DNA of 64,000 nt from Cyrtodaria siliqua. Taxonomy: Eukaryota; Mollusca; Bivalvia; Adapedonta; Hiatellidae. Under the pieces are notes generated by a model, which saw only the letters and a list, made by a program, of their open reading frames with translations, was not told the origin of the DNA and made no database searches. The stretch lies in assembly GCA_037043455.1 (NCBI GenBank), contig JAWPHD010000292.1, positions 124,001 to 188,000 on the forward strand, written 5' to 3'. Numbering within the stretch: position 1 is the first letter of the stretch; the number at the start of each line of letters is the position of its first letter. Shown in pieces: positions 34,491 to 47,310 of this stretch. A program made the position numbers and the translations under genes.

Positions 34491-35565
34491 CTAACGGGGG
34501 CGGGACTTAAAAATAAAAAGGTCCATGATGCTTAAATGAAAGTTTGTAAACATTTCAGTAACTAAAAACAATGGAGTTTGCTGAGATGACATTTTAGCGA
34601 CATTTTTGAACTCCATGCGTCCAAAAAGATGCACTATCCAAGACACAACTATGTCAAAATAGAATATTTTGTCTTCCAAAGATTAAGCTATAAATTAGGT
34701 TTAAAGCATCTAGTGCATAATTATAGTTCATGAGAAAGGGATGTAAATGTAACAATTAAAGTTATCTGCCCTTTGCTTGGAGAGTGAAGGTCACATCCAC
34801 ATTTGCTTTTTGACACATACTATCCAAGAAACAACTATAAGCAAAGTTTGAAAGGTCTAATGCATAAAGTTTGTGAGAAAGTGACCTAAATGCAAATGTT
34901 GAAGGTAAAAATTATTGAGTTATCTGCCCCTTGCTTGGAGAGTCGTCACATCGACATTTGCTTTGTCACGTTGCAATGTACCACTCAAGATACAACTATA
35001 AGCACAGTTTGAAAGGTCTTAGTGCATACAGTTTGTGAAAGTGACTTAAATGCAAAAGTTGAAGGTAAACATTATATTATCTGCCCTTTGCTTGGAGAGT
35101 CAAGGTCACATCCACATCTGCTTTGTCACGTTGCGATGTACCACCCTAAAAATTGAAATTGACCCCAATGCAAAAGTTGAAGGTAAAATTATCAAGTCAT
35201 CTTCCATTTGCTTGGAGGGTTAAGGTCACTTCCACATTTGCTTTGTCACGTTGCGATGTTCCACTCAAGATACAATTATAAGCAAAGTTTGAAAGGTCTG
35301 GTGTATACGGTTTGTGAGAAAATGACCTAAACGCAAAAGTTGAACCTAAAAATTATTAAGTTATCTGCCCTTTGCTTGGAGGGTCAAGTTCACTTCCACA
35401 TTTGCTTTGTCACGTTGCGATGTACCACCCAAGATACAACTTTAATTGAAACGTCTAGTGTATACAGTTTGTGAGAAAATTACCGAAACACAAAACTTAA
35501 ATGTTGACACCTTCGCCACCGCCGGAAAAGCAACACCTAAGTATCTTTTTTCTTCGAGGCGAGAC
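34491..35565. repeat. ~180-bp tandem repeat ('ctgccctttgcttggag')
   Basis: Five units contain 'ttatctgccctttgcttggag', 'catttgctttgtcacgttg', 'caagatacaactataagca' and 'gtttgtgagaaagtgacc'. Short inverted edges 'tctcgcct' (about 34482) and 'aggcgaga' (about 35556) may mark the ends of a larger element. Confidence 0.85.
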
Positions 35566-36009
35566 AAACACCTATACCTGCAATTCATGGCATTCAGTAG
35601 TTTTCATATTTTTTGATTTTTCACTGCTATAAAAGGATGGCATCTGCATGGTTCCTACAAGTGAAAAACCAAAAATCTTACAAACTCGTAAATGCCATGA
35701 ATCTCAGGTCTAATAAAAACCCTGCTAAAAACAAAAATAAAAAAGGGAAGACAAATAAAACAAGGCCAACTATCACCTCTGTGAAAATCATCTTCAGCAA
35801 ATCTTCTAGTATTCACTTAATATTCTGTCTAATCACAACAATTTTATTTCAAAATGTTTACAACATGAATTTTATCATACTTTACATACCCGGATTGCAA
35901 CATAGAAAATAATGTTTAAGGAGTTCCTCTCCTTAAAGATTAAAGCTGACATGGTGGCCACCTTTAATATATTTGAAAGTGACTAAAAACACTCTCCCAA
36001 CGAACATGC
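35566..36009. other. No gene recognised
   Basis: A 99-codon plus frame at 35613-35912 is lysine/asparagine-rich and AT-driven. It has no family resemblance. Confidence 0.5.
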
Positions 36010-36425
36010 ACATCTACAATTTTATAACTAGAAGGCCACAGCCTGCATGTGAAGCCCTATATATGGTGCAGTAGTTTAGATTAATGATGTGACCAAACCC
36101 AATGTCAATCCCTCGAGATATTTGTTTCTTACATACTTCCTGCGAGAAAGAAGCAAGATACGCATGTCGTTCAAAGTAGGTCACATCGACCCGGAATTTT
36201 GCACATGAGGTTAGATGCATATAAAAACATTCTGGAGGAGATCAGTGAAAATCCTGCAAGTAATGAAGAAGATATACACAAATCACAATTGAAAATCGGA
36301 CGGACAGACAGACTAACGGAAGGCATCTTAAGTGATTCTGCTTTGTTTAAGATCAAAGGAACGACCGATTATACAACAATAGGCTTAAGTGATTATGGAA
36401 TAAATTATATTTAATTCCTTTGTGT
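36010..36425. repeat. Dispersed repeat, partner of 57350-57870
   Basis: It shares 'agaaggcca(c/t)(a/g)gcct', 'gcaagatacgcatgtcg', 'gtaggtcacatcgac' and 'gaaaatcctgcaagtaa' with 57350-57870. The short open frames on both strands are shadows. Confidence 0.75.
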
Positions 36426-38330
36426 TAAGCCACATCTCCTACCACCTAGTGAACAGAGTACGCAGACTGACCCCCGGATGACACTGTGATCGTTAAGTCA
36501 AGATCCTTAAATGAGCTCGACAAAAACACGCAGAGAGGAACAGTGTATTAGCTAGCCAACCGTGCAGCCATCTTTTGCACGGCCGTTTCTGAAAAATCGC
36601 GGCCAATATTGGGAGGAGTGGGTGGGGTAATTTATTTTTTTGCTAAACAACACTTCCGAACTCTTACTGTCTCGATATTGTTATGTTTATAAACATTTAT
36701 AGAGGAAATATTCTCTAAAATGCACCTTTTTCACCTTTATCTGTGAAAATAAATTACCCCAGAGACACCCACTTGTCGTGAATTGGCGCGTTAGCAAATT
36801 ATTTTGCACACCCTATTTGCATATTAGCACACCCAGTTCTTGAATTTCTGCATAATACACTGGAGAGGAAGACTATCGTATTTCTAGCTGAATCATTTCC
36901 AAGGAAAATAATGTCACTTTGACTTCTTCTTTTTTTTACTGAAAAAATAATAATTTATTGACAGCCACCCAAGGAACATGCATGTGAATTTAAAATAAGA
37001 CCAACTGTTACAAGTCAAAATTTGTAATGTTAAAAATATTGTAACAATACAGTGGGTTTAGTGAGTATAGAATCACTTGGGTTAAAAATCTAAATTTAAA
37101 ATGAAAAGGAAAATATCTATGTAGTTGCTGATTTAGATTTACACTTTTAGTTGTATGATAAAAAAATTCTGAAATTATTGCCTTATAATTGAATTTTATA
37201 TAATTTCATTATGTCCCTAGAAGTGCCAAACTTTAACAAGTTAACTTATTTGATGATTGCAGTTTGACTTCTGTAAATTACAAAAGAAAATATTTATATC
37301 TCAGTTTATTGTGAAAGTATGAGTTTTTCATTTCAAAAAAACACTTCTTTTGGGTAGTAAACTAAAAAATCTTTTTTACTGAGAGCTGTTGCACTTAGTG
37401 ACATATTTTGCATGGAAAAATGCACCACATCATTTCACTGCTGCATAAATGTGTGCTTATATGATATATGTTCAAGCCTGGAACATTTAAAAATAATCTC
37501 AAATACAAGAGTTGAGAAAATTGAGTTTAAACAGAAAATTATTCTTTACTATCTATGATTCTATATACCCCCAATGCACTGCGTAACTATCTAATTTATC
37601 TTGAAATAAATATTCTGTACCAACCAAAACCAAAACCTATCACCTTCAATGAGCACAACACACTGGTGACCTCTATGCAATATTAAATTTCCTGAATAAA
37701 TAACGCCTTTAGCAAAATAAAAAATCCTGAATCCCACTAAGCATATCAAGCATGTGACTATCTACCTGTAGGTATAAACGTAAAATGTATCATGTTGATT
37801 GATGGAAGGAATTTAAAGCAAAAATAACTACTGTTCTATTGGATGGAGGATGGAAAAGAGACACCTAATAATGTGTATTAAAACTGACCTTAAAATCATC
37901 ACTGTTTGGTCAAAATTGGACAAGTTTGTTTTTTATTAGTATTTTAAAACAAAGTTAGCCTTTTTTCTGATTTTTCCCTATCTCTCTTTGTAAATATTGG
38001 ACATTCAAAAAACTAAATAATCTAGGGTAAAACGATCGTTTCGGAAAAATGTTATACAGTAAAAATACGTACAATCATTCTTGAGAAAATTTTGTTTACA
38101 GTTTTCAAGCTTTGGATGCCCATTCACTGATGGAAAGACGATGAAAACTGCCATGAGTCATATAAGCCCTACTGGCTTTTAGTCAGTAGAGCTAAAAATA
38201 AAATCCGCTTCAAAATCCGTGTTCACAAACACTTTATATGAAATCTAACCAAATCCACATCTCAAACTTTTAAATATCTATAGAGCAACAACTCGCAAAT
38301 CCATTGTTCATGAGCCATCCTCTAGTCAAC
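36426..38330. other. AT-rich, no gene recognised
   Basis: No exon is supported on either strand. An inverted pair around 'ggggtaatttatttt' (about 36625) and its complement (about 36750) encloses ~120 bp. TTTATT at 36955 would be an AATAAA on the minus strand. A 'cagtagagctaaaaata' edge at 38186 matches the end of the repeat at 44140. Confidence 0.45.
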
Positions 38331-38672
38331 AGTATATTAACCATCCTCTATTCCAAAGAAAATGAACCATCCACAGTAAATGAACACTTCTCTAATCCAC
38401 AGTAAATGAACACATTTCTATTCTACAGTAAACAAACACTTCTCTATTCCATAGTAAAAGAATACTTCTCTATTCCACAGTAAATGAACACTTTTCTATT
38501 CCACAGTAAATTAACACTGTTCTATTCCGCAATAATGAACACTTTTCTATTCCACAGTAAATGAACAAGTTTCTATTCCACAGTAAATGAACCATCCTCT
38601 ATTCCACAGTAAATGAACCATCCTCTATTCCATAGTAAATGAAAACCTCTATACCACAGTAAATGAACACAA
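38331..38672. repeat. 26-bp minisatellite ('tattccacagtaaatgaaca')
   Basis: About 12 units with a regular 26-bp step (for example 38471, 38497, 38523). Variants include 'ccatcctc' in place of 'cacttttc'. Confidence 0.92.
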
Positions 38673-39229
38673 TTTTAAGTCCAGATTTAACTTTTCATGC
38701 AGTATAAATAATTCTCAAACATGGTGTAGATTAAGGCCTACTGTACATGAACACTCACCAAACCAATATACCTACAGTTCATCAACAATTCTATATGTTG
38801 TGTACATCGCGAGTTCTACTCTTCAGTACTTGAAGTTCTCAACTATGTGCCTCCTAATGATATACCCTGTAAATGAACAGTTCTCATTAAACATTTCTGC
38901 TGTATAGAAATTCCACTTTTCAAATCATTTGTATAAAGATTCTTATACACATGTATATATGAACCTCTCAAATCCACTGCATAGAAGTTCCATTATGCCT
39001 GCCAAACAACTCTCAAGTTCTGTAGAAAATTTCTGCCTGTATATGAACAGTTCTCAAATACACTTCTGAGAGACTAAACATCAACATCTTTCAAGCATTT
39101 TGCAAAGATATACTTCATCTGTCACAATCAGTGCATATATGAACTGCTTTCATATCCAGTGAAGAAATAATCCACTGTAAAACCAGTGAAATTCCTCTGT
39201 TCATGAAAACACACTCCTAGATATTCCAC
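38673..39229. other. Decayed tandem sequence, no gene
   Basis: Scattered 'atgaac' and 'ttctcaaat' words suggest an older, unreadable continuation of the neighbouring arrays. Confidence 0.5.
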
Positions 39230-39720
39230 TTTTCAGGAAAACTCTCCAATCCAGTGCCAAGAGATTCCACTGTTCAGAAAAAAATGCTTTAAATCACTAC
39301 AGAGAAATTCCACTGTTCTGGAAAAACTCTAAATTAGAGCAAAGGATTTCCACTATTCAGGAAAAACTCTCCAAATTAAGGCCAATGATTTTCACTGTTC
39401 AGGAAAACCTCTCCAAATTAAAGTCAAGGAATTCCACTGTACAGGAAAAACTCTCCAAATTAAGGCCAAGGATTTCCATTGTTCAGGAAAGCCTCTCCAA
39501 ATTAAAGCCAAGGAATTCTACTGTTCAGGAAAAACTCTCCAAATTAAGGCCAAGGAATTCCACTGTTCAGGAAAACCTCTTCAAATCAAGTCCAATGAAT
39601 TCCACTGCTCAGGAAAAACTCTGCAAACCAAGGCCAAGTAATTCCACTGTACTGAAAAACTCTTCGCATCAAGGTCAAGGAATTCCACTGTTCAGGAAAA
39701 CCTCTGTCAAAATATCCAGG
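39230..39720. repeat. 42-bp minisatellite
   Basis: The unit is built on 'aattccactgttcaggaaaa' plus 'actctccaaattaaggccaagg'. The step is exactly 42 bp (39457, 39499, 39541), with decayed copies to the left. The plus frame at 39385-39771 reads a 14-residue repeat (NSTVQEKLSKLRPR). It lacks support as a gene. Confidence 0.93.
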
Positions 39721-40727
39721 AACAACACTTCAGATCACAGTATATCTGCAACTTTCCAAACCACAGTATGATACTCTCAACTCTGTGATTCAATGGCCAG
39801 TTTAAGACCATGACTGTTTTAACCGAAATTTACTAACATTCAATTGTATCTTTTGTACATGATGTTATGTCGGTGAGCTTTCTGAAAATAGAAATAAAAA
39901 ATTCATTTTATGGATGTTTTATCATCATTTTAAACTTTATTTAGCTTGTATTACAATGGTACCCATTGTTAATGTACCATTGTTAATCCTCGGGCACTAA
40001 TTGTTGCTTATTTGGGAATGAGGTAGGAGTAATTGACCAATCAGATTTCACAAACTTAATCCACTCGGTACTATTGCTATCGATAATCAAGCATTAGTTG
40101 ACCTGATATGTGATTGTTTCTGTAAGTTTAAACATAACTTACACATAGACTAATCATTATTTGTTTTTCTAATGCACTTGACAAAAATTCCTTCAATCTG
40201 ATTGGTCAGCATTCAGCGACTATTAAACAGTGCATAATCCGTCGCAATTCCAGAAAACGCGAATTCATTTACTTTTATTTGTGACAAAAACTGTCAAAAA
40301 CACTGAAATGCATTGACTTTTGTGACAGTAGAACAGTCATTTATTAGTCGCAAATCGTGTCTAACAGCTCTGCTAACACATCGCTATTAAAAAAAAGTGC
40401 GCCCATTCAACGCCTGATATAAACGTCACAAAATTCAAAATTCAATACAGTTAACACTATAGTAATTACACTACAAAAGTCAAACCTATATCAAGAGACC
40501 ACTGTGGAAAAGCTTACTTGGTCTCTTAACACATGCGATTTCTTAACACAGGTGCATTTCAGTTTGAAAAAATAAAATTAGGAACTGAAATGGGGGTGTC
40601 TTAAAACAGGTGCTCTCTTAACAGAGGTGCTCTCAAGAGCAGATTTGGCTGCAGTCATTTGGTTTAAACATATTTTATTTCAAAATTTTTTACAACATAT
40701 ATAAATTGGTACAGTACATAATTAATA
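39721..40727. other. No gene recognised
   Basis: AT-rich. Repeated 'cttaacacagg' / 'cttaaaacaggtgctc' words near 40540-40640 are a short local repeat. Confidence 0.5.
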
Positions 40728-41075
40728 GGATTGGAACGAAAGAAAAAACTTACGAGTTCCTCTCCTTATAAGTCATTTTAAAAGTGATGCTAATCAATTA
40801 CAGAGTTTTTATCATATCTACTGTGAATGTCCGTGCCTATTTATTATCAGGTTTGAGGTTTGTAAGCTATATAAGCTGACTCAAGGTTTTTGTCCATCCT
40901 TTATTGCTGCAGCTCATGGTGATAGATTTCCATGGTCCAGTGTTGTGGTATGGTGCATGAACTCTCTTTATTCATCCAGTCAGACAAAAATAATTATCTA
41001 TTATAGAGTTCATACGAGAAGAGGAACTTTATCAGCTTTTGCTTTCGTTCTAATTGTTCTTAATATTTTGCTTTA
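40728..41075. mobile_element. Possible inverted-repeat element
   Basis: The left end (about 40728-40770: 'ggaacgaaagaaaaaac', 'gagttcctctcctt') and right end (about 41025-41075: 'gaggaactttatc', 'gcttttgctttcgttc') are imperfect reverse complements over about 45 bp. The edges and any target duplication are unclear. Confidence 0.5.
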
Positions 41076-42029
41076 TGTAATGTTTGCTTCCCAGTGTGGG
41101 TGACAGTTGATTTTTTTAGCCTTAGAATAATAATGCTGACCGAAGCGCAGTGGAGGTCGAAATTATATTTCCGAAGGTCGACAATTATATCCATTGTCAT
41201 CCTCATACGGATGTAGTATTGATTTTATATTATACCGATATCTTTTTTTGTTTTCATCAATGTAACAAAAAAGATAGAAACAATTGATGCGATTTCTTTA
41301 AATGTATTCATTTTGTCCATTGGCTTTAATGATACCACAATATATAATTGTGTACACTCTTGGAAAATAAGGAAAATACCAAATCTATTGATAATGGCGA
41401 GACAGTCAAAATGATAACCACTGTGATGTCATCAGCAGTTGATAGAAAGAATGCTCGCCCTGAGGATATGAGGCGAAGCCGAGGATTATAATTAATATCC
41501 GTAGGGTGAACATTCTTACCATCATCCATTCAAGAATGTGATATTTATTTTATTATATAGAAATCCGCTCTGGCCAATTAAATTTTCAGTACAGATTTCA
41601 CCTTGCCGGGTAGTTGTTGTGTACCAGTTATCGTCATTCACCAGATATTGTCATTACCAATAAATCACTTGATGTGGTGATTATTTTTCAACTCCACTTT
41701 ACAAATCAGTCGATGTTATCATCGGACTATTGGAGAGAAAAACACATTTTAAAAAGTTTAACACTCTCTCAACCTACTGTTTACCTTTATAAATACGTTA
41801 TATACAAATCACAACCTGGGCAAAACGCACGCTATTGCGCATGCGCAGGAAAAAAACCTTTTAAAGTGTCTGAGCCTTCACGTCAATCCACTGAATAAAT
41901 TTCACATTCCAAAAATATAAATAGCTGTGCTAAAAACATTAAGCAAAGGAAGACGAGTACACATCAGTTATTTCCCTTCAATTATGAATGTCGAAGTCAA
42001 GTAAATTGCTTCTGATGGTACAGTTGAAC
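41076..42029. other. No gene recognised
   Basis: It includes 'gaggcgaagccgagg' at 41470. A TGCGCATGCGC palindrome near 41836 could bind an NRF-1-like factor, but no promoter or gene is seen. The plus frame at 41614-41898 is unsupported. Confidence 0.45.
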
Positions 42030-44145
42030 AAGAGGCCCAAGAGGGCCTGTGGGCGATCTACTGGCTAAAGATAAAGTTTAAGTATAAGGGGCCATAACTC
42101 TTTGAAATATCGTTCAACCAGAACATGGTGATGATATACGCAACTAGGCTTGGTACTGATTGTCCCTGACAAGTTTTGTTGAAATCCAGCCAGAGGTTCA
42201 GGAGAACTAGTCTGTACAAAGTTAGTGTATTAAAACCTTTAAGGGGTCATAATTCTGCCAAAATTCATTCAACCAGAACACGGCAATGACAGGTGCAACA
42301 AGCCTTGTACCGATCATCCCCATCAAGATTCGTTGAAATACAACAAGGAGTTCAGAAGAGACTAATCTCGACGTTTGTCTATTAAAACCTTTGAAGGGCC
42401 ATAACTCTGCCAAAAATCATTCAACCCGAATATGGCGATGATATGCACAACTAGGCTTGATACTGATCATCCTTGTCAAGTTTCGTTAAAATCCAGCCAG
42501 GGGTTCAGGAGAACTAGCCCGGAAAATGTTTGTGAATCAATAACCTTTAAAGGGCCATAACTCCACCAAAACTCTTTTAACTGTAATGCGACGATGATAT
42601 GCATAACTATGCTTGGTGCTGATCATCCCTGTAAAGTTTCGTTGAAATGTGGGGAGACATTTAGGAGAACTAGTCCAGACAAAGTGTGTGTATTAAAACC
42701 TTTAAAGGGCCATAACTCTGCCAAAAATCATTCTACCAGAACATGGCAATGGTTTGAACAACTAGACCTGATAATGATCATCCTCGTCAAGTTTCGTTAA
42801 AATCCAGCCAGGGGTTCAGGAGAACTAGCCCGGAAAATGTTTGTGTATCAAAAACCTTTAAAGGGCCATAACTCCACCAAAAATCTGTTAACCGGAACGC
42901 GACAATGAGATGCACAACTATGCTTGGTGCTGATCATCCCTGTAAAGTTTCGTTGAAATGTGGGGAGACATTTAGGAGAACTAGTCCAGACAAAGTGTGT
43001 GTATTAAAACCTTTAAAGGGCCATAACTCTGCCAAATATCATTCTACCGGAATGCGGCAAAGATTTGCACAACTAGACCTGGAACTGATCATCCCTAAAA
43101 AGTTTTGTTTAAATCCGGCTAGGGGTTCAGGAGAACTAGCCAGGACAAAGTTTGTGTATTAAAACCCTTAAAGGGACATAACTCCGCCAAAATCATTCAA
43201 CCGGAACACGGTGACGATATGTACAACTAGGCTTGGTACTGATCATCCTTGAAACGTTTCACTGAAATCTGCCCAAATGAAGGCCCTTTCTTCAAAATAT
43301 AGCATATTTCAGAAAATCAAGGGCCATAGCTCCGGTGTGATTGGTCCAATCTGGCTGGTTTTCAAACTTGTCGGAGCTTTCATTGATAGTAAAATCTGGT
43401 AAAGATCGGATGAAAAATGAAGGCCCTATCGTCTTAATGAGACTAAATATAGCATATTTAACTAAATCAAGGGCCATAACTCCGCTGTTAATGGTCCGAT
43501 CTGGCTGGTTTTCGAACTTGTCCGAGCTTTCATTTATATTGACAATCTGGTAAAGTTTGGTAAAGATCGGATGAAAAATGAAGACCTATCGTCTTAACGA
43601 GGCAAAATATAGAATTTTTAACTAAATCAAGGGCTATACCTCTGATGTTGCTGGTCCGAACTTGCTGGTTTTCGAACTTGTTTAAGCTTTCACTGGTACA
43701 GTTTGGTAAAGATCAGATGAAAAATGAAGACCCTATCGTCTTAACGAGGCAAAATATAGCATTTTAACTAAACCAAAGGCCATAACTCCGCTGTTACTGG
43801 TCCAATCTGGCTGGTTTTTGAACTTGTCCGAGTTTTCATTGATATTACCAATCTGGTAAAGTTTGGTAAAGATCGGATGAAAAATGAAGGCCCTATCGTC
43901 TTAACAAGGCAACATATAGCATTTTTCAGTAAGTCAAGGGCCATAACTCTGCTGTTACTGGTTAGATCTGGCTGGTTTTCAAACTTTTCCGAGGTTTCAT
44001 TGATGTTAACAATCTGTTAAAGTTTGGTAAAGATCCGATGAAAAATGAAGGCCCTATAGTCTTAACGAGGTAAAAGTTAACGGACGGATGATGGACAACA
44101 CACCATCCCAAAAGCTCTGCTGGCCCTTGGCCAAGGCCAGTAGAG
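42030..44145 (+). repeat. Long bivalve-type repeat with two tandem sections
   Basis: It opens with 'caagaggcccaagagggcc', which I associate with a repeat common in bivalves. The first section (to about 43265) has eight units of roughly 155 bp containing 'aaagggccataactctgcc' and 'aaatccagccaggggttc'. The second section (43270-44100) has five units of about 160 bp with 'gctggttttcgaacttgtc' and 'gatgaaaaatgaaggccc'. It ends with 'tggccaaggccagtagagct', repeated once. The short frames in it are shadows. Confidence 0.85.
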
Positions 44146-45016
44146 CTAAAAATTGGCCCTTGGCCAGTAGAGCTAAATATCATATTTAAATAGAAGATAC
44201 AAAGTTTTTCCCATTTTTTGTATTCAAATGCAATTGGTATTTATATGTTTTCATTAATAACTATACACGTTTCCATCATCCCAAAAGCAAATTATATTCG
44301 GCATTAAATTGAAGATGACGGTAACTACTACATTCAGCGCAGAAGACGGGCTCAATGGGTCTATATTTAGTAAAAGTCACGTGACACTTTTACTGAGAAT
44401 TGAAACATTGTAAGCGCCGATTATTTATGGCAAAGGGTTAAGCTTCTCTACTAGCAAAAATATTTATGAGATAACTGCTTTTTTATTTAGATGTCTTAAA
44501 GAACCTACATAAATACGACGATATCTGGTGCACAGCCAGTATCATTTTTTCAAAAGGTTGCTCTGAAAGTTATATTATTGGTAATGAGTGGTAGTTTATT
44601 GAAATCAATGCATGCGATCATTTTTTTACTTTCACCCCGCGATTTACTATCACCCTGCAATATCTCCTTGCATCAGATATAGTAAGGAATTACGCATTGT
44701 TGTCTATGGGGATTTAGCATGGGTGTTTTATGGGAGGTATAATAATACAAAATGTCTCGCTCTTGCCTCATAAAGGGGGTTTTACATCAGGAATAATAAC
44801 CTGCAATTTTCATAGAATTAATGGAAATAAAATAAGTTAATACCAAGAATAGCTTTAAAAAAAAAAAAAAATTAAATAAATCGATAACTTCATTGAAACA
44901 GACTTTCAGCATTTAACAGTTTAAAACTTATAATTTTTTCGAGTATTTCAAGTGCAGATTTTAATTTTTCAAGCAAAGGGCCTTCAACATCATTCAGCTG
45001 ACACTTGCTTCCTTAC
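44146..45016. other. Probable formin intron or 3' region
   Basis: No exon recognised. A CACGTG-centred imperfect palindrome is at 44369-44394. The stretch just left of 45017 is the intron that follows the last recognised formin exon. Confidence 0.5.
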
Positions 45017-45262
45017 CTCAAACTTTGTTATAAAGTCTGCAAAGACTCCAAACAGTTCTGTTGTGGTGATTTTCTTGGGGTCTTCCCCAAAGTATTGCAC
45101 GGTATTCTGGAATTCCTCCATGGTGTTGGCATTGAGACGGAACAGACCCTGGATTTCGTCGGATGCCTGGGAGATGAAGTGACCCATCACGTCCTGGAAC
45201 CTGTCGTTGATACCTATACTTGTTTTCTGGGAGCCGAACTTCTCCAGGGTGTTGGAGATGTC
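45017..45262 (-). CDS. DAAM: Formin FH2 exon 7 of 7 seen (C-terminal FH2)
   Basis: 82 codons in phase 0/0. On the minus strand the acceptor is 'cctatttcag' and the donor is GAG|GTAAGG. The peptide begins DISNTLEKFGSQK, has NDRFQDVMGHFISQAS in the middle and ends YFGEDPKKITTTELFGVF then ADFITKFE. This is the last helical part of the FH2 domain. The FGE..KI...E.FG.F pattern fits DAAM better than other formins. FH2 dimers nucleate unbranched actin filaments and stay on their barbed ends. In DAAM proteins this acts downstream of Rho and Dishevelled in Wnt/planar polarity signalling. The expected charged tail and autoregulatory DAD segment would follow at lower coordinates but were not found. Confidence 0.9.
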
Positions 45263-45505
45263 CTGAAATAGGTAGGTAATATATATAGTGTATAGAGAAA
45301 TATTGTAACTTAGACAAAAATGTCTTAAGGTTGCCATAAGTATCATAGTGTAAATGTAAAGACGGTAACAAAAATGATGAAATTCACATTTATAATAAGC
45401 TGGGCTCTAGCACTAATTTTAATGGTATAAGGATAGTGATAGTGACATATTAACCAATTCTAGTCTAGCTTTGAAATTTCAGGAGTTTGGCTACAAGGTT
45501 GAAGG

Positions 45506-45818
45506 GCAATCTCATTAAAATCAGTCCCTTTATCACGCTACGATTCTCTACACTACTAAGGATCTGACAACACTGCATTGGAGGTCATATCAGATTGAAC
45601 TTACGATTAGCCAATCAGATTTCAGCCTATAAAATTGTTCGGTATAGACTGCTTCATTGCGCATGTCGCGTTTGAGCAAAATGCTGTGAATTTAGTTGAT
45701 CTTCTCATGAATATTGAGTAGATGAAAGGTCAATCTGACGTGAACTCCAAGGCAATGTTGTCAGATATTATAGCAGATAGTATCAAAGCGTAATTAGGAT
45801 ATGATTTTAATGAGATTG
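45506..45818. mobile_element. MITE with 8-bp target duplication, in a formin intron
   Basis: Terminal inverted repeats of about 40 bp begin CAATCTCATTAAAATCA on the left and end with the near complement on the right. The direct repeat GTTGAAGG flanks it (45498-45505 and 45819-45826). Eight bases suggests a hAT- or P-type transposase acted in trans. No coding capacity. Confidence 0.8.
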
Positions 45819-45849
45819 GTTGAAGGATTATTGTGCTGCATGACAAGGT

Positions 45850-46200
45850 TTTTTATGATTGGGACATAGTGACCTTGACTTGTACCCTCGACCTGTAACC
45901 TTGACCTATTGACACAAAAATCATTAAGGTTTCTCCTCTTACCAAAGATAGTCCACCTGTGAAGTTTCCTGTGTGCAGCTACAAAGGTTCAATTGGAATA
46001 GCTTCTACATGATCAAGTCATGGAAACCTTGACCTTTGACCTATTAATCTCAAAATCCATAGGGGTCTTTCTCTCAAAAAGAATATTCCACTTGTGTGTG
46101 GCTACACAGAATTTTAAAGAGTTATCATGCAGAAAAAGGTTTTCTTGATCAGATCTTGACCTTCGACATATATACCCTAAAACAATATGGGTCCTTCTCT
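45850..46200. repeat. Diverged 'gaccttgacctttgacc' units
   Basis: Two or three units related to 33340-34490, merging into the 93-bp array to the right. Confidence 0.75.
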
Positions 46201-47310
46201 CACCGAGGACAGTCAACCTGAAGTTTCATGAGTTTGGCTGAAAAGTTTGATGCGTTCGCATGTGGAAAAGGTTGTGTCTATGGGTTCCTTCTCTCACCAA
46301 GGAGTGTCGAGCTGAAGTTTCATGAGTTTGGCTAAAACGGTTGATGTGTTCGCATGTGGACAAGGTTGTGTTATGGGTTCCTTCTCTCACCAAGGACGGT
46401 CAACCTGAAGTTTCATGAGTTCGGCTAAAAAGGTTGATGTGTTCGCATGTGGACAAGGTTGTGTTATGGGTTCCTTCTCTCACCAATTACAGTCAAGCTG
46501 AAGTTTCATGAGTTTGGCTAAAAAGGTTGATGTGTTCGCATGTGGACAAGATTGTGTTATGGGTTCCTTCTCTCACCAAGGACAGTCAAGCTGAGGTTTC
46601 ATGAGTTTGGCTGGAAAGGTTGATGTGTTCGCATGTGGACAAGATTGTGTTATGGGTTCCTTCTCTCACCAAGGACAGTCAAGCTGAGGTTTCATGAGTT
46701 TGGCTGGAAAGGTTGATGTGTTCGCATGTGGACAAGATTGTGTTATGGGTTCCTTCTCTCACCATGGACAGTCAACCTGAAGTTTCATGAGTTTGGCTAA
46801 AAAAGTTGATGTGTTCGCATGTGGACAAGATTGTGTTATGGGTTCCTTCTCTCACCAAGGACAGTCAACCTGAAGTTTCATGAGTTTGGCTAAAAAGGTT
46901 GATGTGTTCGCATGTGGACAAGGTTGTGTTATGGGTTCCTTCTCTCACCAATTACAGTCAAGCTGAAGTTTCATGAGTTTGGCTAAAAAGGTTGATGTGT
47001 TCGCATGTGGACAAGATTGTGTTATGGGTTCCTTCTCTCACCATGGACAGTCAACCTGAAGTTTCATGAGTTTGGCTAAAAAGGTTGATGTGTTCGCATG
47101 TGGACAAGATTGTGTTATGGGTTCCTTCTCTCACCATGGACAGTCAACCTGAAGTTACATGAGTTTGGCTAAAAAGGTTGATGTGTTCGCATGTGGACAA
47201 GATTGTGTTATGGGTTCCTTCTCTCACCATGGACAGTCAACCTGAAGTTTCATGAGTTTGGCTAAAAAGGTTGATGTGTTCGCATGTGGACATGGTTGTG
47301 TCTACAGACT
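46200..47310. repeat. 93-bp minisatellite, about 12 units
   Basis: Each unit has 'gggttccttctctcaccaag', 'cagtcaacctgaagtttcat' and 'gttgatgtgttcgcatgtgg'. Starts at 46282, 46375, 46468 and 46561 give an exact 93-bp step. The leftmost units grade into the 'gaccttgacc' family, which is probably the source. Confidence 0.95.

Noticed and set aside
39385..39771. 128-codon frame with a 14-residue repeat
   Set aside because: It is explained by the 42-bp minisatellite.
44952..45271. Plus-strand frames over the formin exon
   Set aside because: They are antisense shadows of the minus-strand exon at 45017-45262, which has correct splice sites and FH2 similarity.
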